From Psychrobacter proteolyticus (GTDB taxonomy: Bacteria; Pseudomonadota; Gammaproteobacteria; Pseudomonadales; Moraxellaceae): a stretch of DNA of 64,000 bases. A model generated the notes under the pieces. It was not told the origin of the DNA, did not search any database, and saw only the letters and a list, made by a program, of their open reading frames with translations. The number at the start of each line of letters is the position of its first letter. Positions within the stretch are counted from its first letter, which is position 1. Both the position numbers and the translations under genes were made by a program. Positions 59,146 to 64,000 of this stretch are shown piece after piece. The DNA lies in NCBI RefSeq assembly GCF_003350005.1, contig NZ_QLKS01000003.1:496001-560000 (forward strand). The letters run 5' to 3'.

Positions 59146-59457
59146 AGAGGAAGGGTGTCCATCTTAAGTATTTTAATAAATGTTACTTTAAATCAATAAC
59201 TTATGATTTATTTTCTAGATGAGTACGTAACATGAGAAATTTGCATTTGTTGTGGATAACTATGTGTTTATAGCGGGTTCTAGCTATACCTCTATTGATT
59301 TATCCCTACTTATCCACAATCTATCCTATTAAAGGTCAAGTCTAACGATGTTTCACTGTCATCTATTTGAGCAAATTGTGATAAAGAATTTATAGATGAT
59401 TTGATAAACTAAAACATATCGCCTATAACGGCAATACTGTAATGAGATGAGGATAAT

Positions 59458-60132
59458 ATGTTTACTGGAATTATAGAAAGCGTTGGAAAAGTTAAATCTA
59501 TGCAGGCTACAGGCGGTGACATACGTTTGACAGTAGAGTCTAATGACTTAGATTTCAGTGACGTGAAGCTAGGCGATTCTATTGCATCAAATGGTATTTG
59601 TTTAACCGTGGTAGAGCTCGGAAGTAATTACTACTCTGTTGATGTCTCACGTGAAACTATTGCTAGAACAGCATTAGAAGGGTTAAAAGCAGGTCATACC
59701 GTCAATCTAGAAAAAGCCATGCTACCGACAACTCGTTTTGGTGGTCATATCGTAGCTGGTCATGTAGATGGAGTAGGGGTCGTTAGCAAATTACAACAAG
59801 ATGCTCGTTCTATCTATATTGAGATTGAGATACCGCAAGAGCTAGCGCACTATACAGCGACCAAAGGCTCTATCACAGTAGATGGTATTAGTCTGACGAC
59901 CAATTTAGTGCGTGACAATATTGTCTCTCTAAATATCATTCCGCATACTGCTCAAGTGACGAATATTGCTAAGCATTGGTTAGTAGGTAATAAAGTTAAT
60001 ATTGAAGTAGATATCGTTGCCCGTTATCTAGAGCGTCTACTAAATAAATCTCAATCTGGCGGTATGAATGCGTCAAACCCGCAACGCCAAATCACAGAAG
60101 CATTTTTGGCCGATAATGGATTTATGAAATAA
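59458..60132 (+). CDS. ribE: Riboflavin synthase alpha chain
   Basis: Converts two molecules of dimethylribityllumazine to riboflavin. It has 224 residues in two similar lumazine-binding halves: MFTGIIESVGKV with GDSIASNGICLTVV and VDVSRETIART in the first, FGGHIVAGHVDGVG with GSITVDGISLT in the second. AGATGAGGATA lies ahead of the ATG. A weak parS-like sequence (59644-59657) encodes the VSRET residues and is probably fixed by the protein. Confidence 0.96.
   Translation: MFTGIIESVGKVKSMQATGGDIRLTVESNDLDFSDVKLGDSIASNGICLTVVELGSNYYSVDVSRETIARTALEGLKAGHTVNLEKAMLPTTRFGGHIVAGHVDGVGVVSKLQQDARSIYIEIEIPQELAHYTATKGSITVDGISLTTNLVRDNIVSLNIIPHTAQVTNIAKHWLVGNKVNIEVDIVARYLERLLNKSQSGGMNASNPQRQITEAFLADNGFMK
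59644..59657. promoter_or_regulatory. Weak parS-like site inside ribE
   Basis: GTCTCACGTGAAAC, one mismatch, in codons for the conserved VSRET segment; may be chance. Confidence 0.3.
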
Positions 60133-60174
60133 CAATTAAGCTTACCGAAATATCATCCTCGCACCAAACTTTTC

Positions 60175-60222
60175 GCCCTTTGCATACTACTTTGAATAAG
60201 TGATATGAAAAGGGTGTTTTTT
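60175..60222. terminator. Possible bidirectional terminator
   Basis: Arms CCCTT-CATA and TATG-AAGGG around a 17-base loop, then a T run, between convergent ribE and the sensor gene. Confidence 0.45.
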
Positions 60223-60237
60223 ACTTGTATTCAAAAA

Positions 60238-62994
60238 CTATTGTATAAAACTCCGCAAAACAGATTCTAAGTCTTTCTTACTAATGGGCTTGGATAAGAA
60301 CTCGTCCATACCTACTTGCATACAAGCCTCGCGATCTTCTTCTGTATTATTCGCAGTCAACGCCACAATAGGTATTTTGTCACCTTGTGAGCGAATAACC
60401 TGTGTAGCTTGTAGGCCGTCCATGACGGGCATACGGCAGTCCATCAAAATCAAAGAAACCTCTTCACGTTGGCTTTCGAGTTTCTCAAGTGCTTGCTGTC
60501 CATCTTCTGCGACGATACTACGATAACCAAGTTTACTTAACATCTTGCAGGCTATTTTTTGGTTAGTAGGACTGTCTTCTACGACCAAAATCAGTGGAGA
60601 CAAGATTTCTTTCTTAGGTATCTCTTCTTCCATAAAAGATAAACTGCTGTCATATTGATGTTTGACCAGTATGTTTAGCGTTTTCCTTGCAAACAAGGTT
60701 AAGCGTAGCAGTTCAGAAAGTAGTAAACTTGCGTCCAAGGGTTTGGTCAAAAATCCATCATATTGGCCTAGTAAAGTAGAAGGGATATGCCTTTCAAGTT
60801 TCATACTAAGTAATATCTTTGGTAGTGAAGGCGTAGTGACTAGGTCGTTTAACGCTTCTTGTTGCTCGCTATACTTGTTGCTCGCATGAGCTGATAAGGT
60901 GATAGATTCGCTGTATTCATAATCTAATAACAAGACAGGAATGACGGTTTGTTCATCTTGTTTTAATTTATTTTTTAGCTGCTGTACAGTGGCTCTATCT
61001 AACGTGCTGTAGATAGTCACGGATATCGTTAAGTACTCGCACAAACGTTGTAAATGTTCAGCAACTAGAGGCTGATTGATGATAGCGATAAGGTGGATAT
61101 GGGGTAGTTGCGAACAACGATGATATACCGATTGATAAGTGGTATGAGGATAAGGAAGGTAGAGGCTAAATATCGTCTCTTTATCCACCGTATTACTTAG
61201 TTCGATGAAGCCGCCGAGTAACTGAGCAAAGCTATTGGCATCACTCAAGCCAATATTACTGTCTTCAACTAAGTTATGATTGTTTTGATTCAAGATATTG
61301 ACTAATTGATTTTGTCTCTCAGGAGTAATAGTTACTCCAGTGTCTTTTACGCTAAATCGAATCCAATAAGATGTCTGCGCAGGCATTGTCGTGTCATTGT
61401 TAGGAGTTAAATGCTGATTACTTATTCGCGTTACTTTATCTTCAGGTACACGATCAACAGTAAGCGCGACATAGCCTGATGTTGTAAAACTAATAGCGTT
61501 TTTCAATAAGTTTAATAGGATATGGTGCAGTCGAATGTAATCAGTTTCGATGTAACGAGGACAGTCCGGCGCAAAGAAATAGATCAATTCTAACCCTTGT
61601 TGTCTTATTTCTTTTGTGACTAAATTGCTAACCTCTTTGCTTACCTTATAAATATCAACCGTTTCGATACTTAGACGTGTTTTTCGGACTTCAACTTCCT
61701 CTGTTGCTAGCGTCTCATTGAGCACAGTCAACATGCTTTGACTGGTTGCAATCAATGTATTTAGAGTTTTTTTGCCTTGAGCCGTCAATGTTGAAGGGTC
61801 GATGGGTTCCAACGAATCAATTATTTTCTCTAGTGGTATCCTTAACTTGCGACCTATAAATGCTTGGGCTTCGTTTGATTCATCAATTTGTAATTGCAGT
61901 TGTTGGTTGTGCAGCTGTAAATGCTCAGATTTTTGGAGAATATCGTCGACGTTATTAAAAATCACAGTAAAGCCATGAACTTGGCCATGTTCACCAAACC
62001 ATGGTGTTACGTGAAGTTGATAGGCTTGCTGGTTTTCTAAGCCATAAACGATGAGTGTGCGGGTAATGCGTAAGCTGGACATATTTTGTAGTAGGACTTG
62101 TGTCGCTTCATCTTTACCTTGAATAAAGTCAGTAAGTCTATAACTAATTTCTTTATGTACAGAAGGTGCAAATACCTGTTCAAAGCGCTGATTATAAAAA
62201 CTAATCTGACCATGGCGTACGCTCATTAGCATGGGTAACGGCGCTTGCTCCACTAAACGTTCTAAACGATGCTTTAATGTCGCGATACGACGATAGTCAT
62301 TATGCAATTGATAGCTGGCGCGACTTAGCGCATGTCCTAAAAGCATGAACTCAGTAGTAGATTTTTTTTGTAAAAAAGGCGGTGGCGTATAGGGTTTTTT
62401 CGCCTGGCTACTCAAATTATCAGTGTAAATCAGGAGCTGTTCCCAATTAGTTCGACGGCCGAGCATGTAGAGTAATGCCATAATAAAAAGTGCGATAGCT
62501 ACGATTAAAGGTAGCCAATAGCGGTAAGATATCCAGTCAATCACAAAAGGTTCGTGGCGCAATATGACGTAAAACTGATGACCGCTTTTGAGATTAATTG
62601 TTCCTGTAAGATCACTACTATTGATGGTGTAAGAGCTATAGTTATCACTGCTCGACGCTACTGTACCAACGGCAGGAAAAGTGATCGTAGAAAAAGCGGA
62701 TTCATTAGGGCGAGTATTTTGGTGAATATAGGTTTGACCTGAAGGCATCATTAGAATTAATTGATAACTAGTGTGTTCAAAAATTGGCTGCTGTATAATT
62801 TTTTTTATTTCACTGTCTATAGGGTCTGAATGCTCAGTAACACAGTGCTGTAATGTTTGAAAGATATCTACACTATGTTGTTGACTATGTTGCTTCATCC
62901 AATCAAACAAGGCGACATAGTAAAGCAATAACATGACCAATAAAGTCAAAGTGTAAAAGATCAATAAGCGTTGCAAGGACTGAAACTGTTGCAT
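60238..62994 (-). CDS. Hybrid sensor kinase-like protein lacking the H-box histidine
   Basis: A 918-residue BarA/GacS-type protein. Two membrane helices (about 10-30 and 158-178) flank a periplasmic domain. A PAS-like region lies at about 250-350 and the dimerisation region at 375-430. The usual S-H-E-L-R-T-P-L phosphoacceptor site reads GRKLRIPL (381-388), with Arg382 in place of His. The ATPase domain keeps Asn499 and DTG (551-553), but the second glycine box is weak (SNIGLSD). A degenerate receiver-like domain is at about 627-765, and a full receiver at the end has Asp852 and Lys902. There is no HPt domain. Confidence 0.85.
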   Translation of the reverse strand: MQQFQSLQRLLIFYTLTLLVMLLLYYVALFDWMKQHSQQHSVDIFQTLQHCVTEHSDPIDSEIKKIIQQPIFEHTSYQLILMMPSGQTYIHQNTRPNESAFSTITFPAVGTVASSSDNYSSYTINSSDLTGTINLKSGHQFYVILRHEPFVIDWISYRYWLPLIVAIALFIMALLYMLGRRTNWEQLLIYTDNLSSQAKKPYTPPPFLQKKSTTEFMLLGHALSRASYQLHNDYRRIATLKHRLERLVEQAPLPMLMSVRHGQISFYNQRFEQVFAPSVHKEISYRLTDFIQGKDEATQVLLQNMSSLRITRTLIVYGLENQQAYQLHVTPWFGEHGQVHGFTVIFNNVDDILQKSEHLQLHNQQLQLQIDESNEAQAFIGRKLRIPLEKIIDSLEPIDPSTLTAQGKKTLNTLIATSQSMLTVLNETLATEEVEVRKTRLSIETVDIYKVSKEVSNLVTKEIRQQGLELIYFFAPDCPRYIETDYIRLHHILLNLLKNAISFTTSGYVALTVDRVPEDKVTRISNQHLTPNNDTTMPAQTSYWIRFSVKDTGVTITPERQNQLVNILNQNNHNLVEDSNIGLSDANSFAQLLGGFIELSNTVDKETIFSLYLPYPHTTYQSVYHRCSQLPHIHLIAIINQPLVAEHLQRLCEYLTISVTIYSTLDRATVQQLKNKLKQDEQTVIPVLLLDYEYSESITLSAHASNKYSEQQEALNDLVTTPSLPKILLSMKLERHIPSTLLGQYDGFLTKPLDASLLLSELLRLTLFARKTLNILVKHQYDSSLSFMEEEIPKKEILSPLILVVEDSPTNQKIACKMLSKLGYRSIVAEDGQQALEKLESQREEVSLILMDCRMPVMDGLQATQVIRSQGDKIPIVALTANNTEEDREACMQVGMDEFLSKPISKKDLESVLRSFIQ

Positions 62995-63306
62995 GAAAGC
63001 GTGGCCCTATCTCGACACAAGAATATGATGAAATTATAATGAGTTTTTTATATACAGTAATTGAATTACTCAAAATTTTGCTATTTACTTCCTCTTCTTT
63101 CTATTTATAGCAGAATAAATGCCTACTGTTTACGGGACGTCGTTATTAACACTGAATTGTTTTGTAAAGGTAGGTAAGTAGGGTGTCTAATATTTTTATA
63201 TCATAAGAACAAATAACTTCATTGACTGTATTGATGGAAGGCCGTGACAATCATGGCACTGTATTGCAAACTCACCTATAATGAACCAATAAACCTTATA
63301 TAATGC
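62995..63306. other. Divergent gap, sensor gene / fmt
   Basis: About 310 AT-rich bases. A TATAAT at 63277-63282, 25 bases before the fmt start, may be the fmt -10 element, but the matching -35 (TGGCAC) is weak. Nothing else was recognised. Confidence 0.45.
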
Positions 63307-64000
63307 ATGACTATGACTACAACTGCTCCTACCTTTGATACATCCAACTCGCTTACTGACCATGATAACCTAACTACTAATCGATTAAGGGTAGTATTTG
63401 CGGGTACGCCTGAATTTGCCGCCATCAGTTTAGCGGCATTAATCAATCAGCAAGAAGCTCTTAATATAGAGGTAGTTGCTGTTTATACGCAGCCTGATCG
63501 TAAAGCAGGTCGTGGTCAAAAACTGTCAGCCTCTGCGGTAAAAGAAGTTGCATTGGCGAATGATATCGCTGTAGAGCAGCCAGTCACTTTCAAAAAATCT
63601 AGTGCAGAAGGTCTATCTGCTAGGCAAACTCTACGTACTTATCAGCCAGATGTGATGATTGTCGCCGCTTACGGATTGATTCTACCTATCGGTGTATTAG
63701 AGACGCCTACTCATGGTTGTTTGAACATTCATGCTTCACTGTTACCACGCTGGCGCGGTGCTGCACCTATCCATCGTGCACTTTTAGCCGGAGATGATGA
63801 GACCGGCATTACCATTATGCAGATGGACAAAGGTCTTGATACGGGTGACATGCTTTATAAAGTCAGTGCAAATATCGCCTCTGATGATACCGCTGCTAGC
63901 CTACATGATAAGATGGCTGCACTTGGCGCGACAGCCATTAGTACGGTGTTAAAAGACTTAGCTGCTTATAAAGCGCAAGCTATCGCTCAAGATGATAGTC
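63307..64000 (+). CDS. fmt: Methionyl-tRNA formyltransferase (cut by window edge)
   Basis: Formylates initiator Met-tRNA; its product is the substrate counterpart of peptide deformylase at 6.2 kb. The open frame runs from ATG 63307 (or 63313) off the right end, about 231 codons. After a Thr-rich leader of about 27 residues come LRVVFAGTPEFAA, YTQPDRKAGRGQKLS, and the catalytic region VAAYGLILP, then CLNIHASLLPRWRGAAPIHRA with the Asn/His of formyltransferases and GDDETGITIMQMD. The N-terminal leader is longer than in E. coli, so a later start is possible. Confidence 0.93.
   Translation, partial: MTMTTTAPTFDTSNSLTDHDNLTTNRLRVVFAGTPEFAAISLAALINQQEALNIEVVAVYTQPDRKAGRGQKLSASAVKEVALANDIAVEQPVTFKKSSAEGLSARQTLRTYQPDVMIVAAYGLILPIGVLETPTHGCLNIHASLLPRWRGAAPIHRALLAGDDETGITIMQMDKGLDTGDMLYKVSANIASDDTAASLHDKMAALGATAISTVLKDLAAYKAQAIAQDDS

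Larger units (their letters stand above)
59025..59457. other. ribD-ribE spacer with DnaA boxes and parS sites
   Basis: Perfect DnaA boxes at 59077-59085 and 59251-59259 (reverse) and 59310-59318 (forward); weaker ones at 59119-59127 and 59300-59308. parS-like sites at 59105-59118 (two mismatches) and 59132-59145 (one mismatch). No FMN riboswitch signature was found. The spacer probably also holds a ribE promoter. Confidence 0.75.

Noticed and set aside
59025..59457. FMN riboswitch before ribE
   Set aside because: The conserved RFN blocks rich in G and C are absent; the spacer is AT-rich with DnaA boxes.

Overview
The window looks like the replication-origin region of a moderately AT-rich gammaproteobacterium of the Moraxellaceae, most likely Psychrobacter or a close relative. 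The main grounds are the block dnaA-dnaN-recF-gyrB running left from the origin and rpmH-rnpA-yidD-yidC-mnmE running right from it, together with the family-level look of the flanking genes. The genus is an inference from gene order and protein character; no database was searched.

Layout. 0.2-9 kb: glutathione synthesis (gshA), disulfide formation (dsbB), an NlpE-like lipoprotein, murein recycling (mpl), a GlsB-type membrane protein, peptide deformylase, a PLP decarboxylase and an orphan secretin-like exported protein. 9-17.9 kb: dapB, dnaJ, a DUF2939 protein, a DsbC-like isomerase with a doubled N-terminal module, rsuA, a YigZ protein, a YheT-like hydrolase, a thioesterase-like protein and a DsrE protein. 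18.0-19.7 kb: an AT-rich two-gene module, DUF262 plus HEPN, probably a defence or toxin system. 20-28.4 kb: nitronate monooxygenase, a YgeA-like racemase, DUF2798 and a complete oligopeptide ABC transporter (oppABCDF order, minus strand). 29.3-35.6 kb: two MDR reductases, an unfamiliar membrane protein with a C-terminal SH3 domain, an FMN reductase beside the remnant of a membrane transporter, and a divergent LysR/SDR pair. 35.8-44.7 kb: guaA, a MalY/PatB lyase, an anchorless YadA-head-repeat protein, an FRG-domain protein coupled to a crotonase, a LysE exporter, rlmF and mntP. 44.8-57.3 kb: gyrB, recF, dnaN, dnaA, oriC, rpmH, rnpA, yidD, yidC, mnmE. 57.4-64 kb: nrdR, ribD, ribE, a hybrid sensor kinase that lacks the usual histidine, and the start of fmt.

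Chromosome-level signals. Besides oriC (about 52.25-52.5 kb), DnaA-box groups lie before yidC, before mnmE and between ribD and ribE. Eight good ParB-type parS palindromes and three weaker ones are scattered from 10 to 59.6 kb. Some lie inside genes, and three sit in or beside transcription terminators. No parA/parB genes are in the window.

The most unusual items are a 14-bp-period degenerate tandem repeat that begins at the gshA stop codon, the DUF262-HEPN module, the SH3 membrane protein, the FRG gene whose ribosome site lies inside the upstream gene, the duplicated parS-terminator cassettes around mntP, the ribD-ribE spacer carrying both DnaA boxes and parS sites, and the histidine-less hybrid kinase. 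No tRNA, rRNA, CRISPR array or intact insertion sequence was seen.
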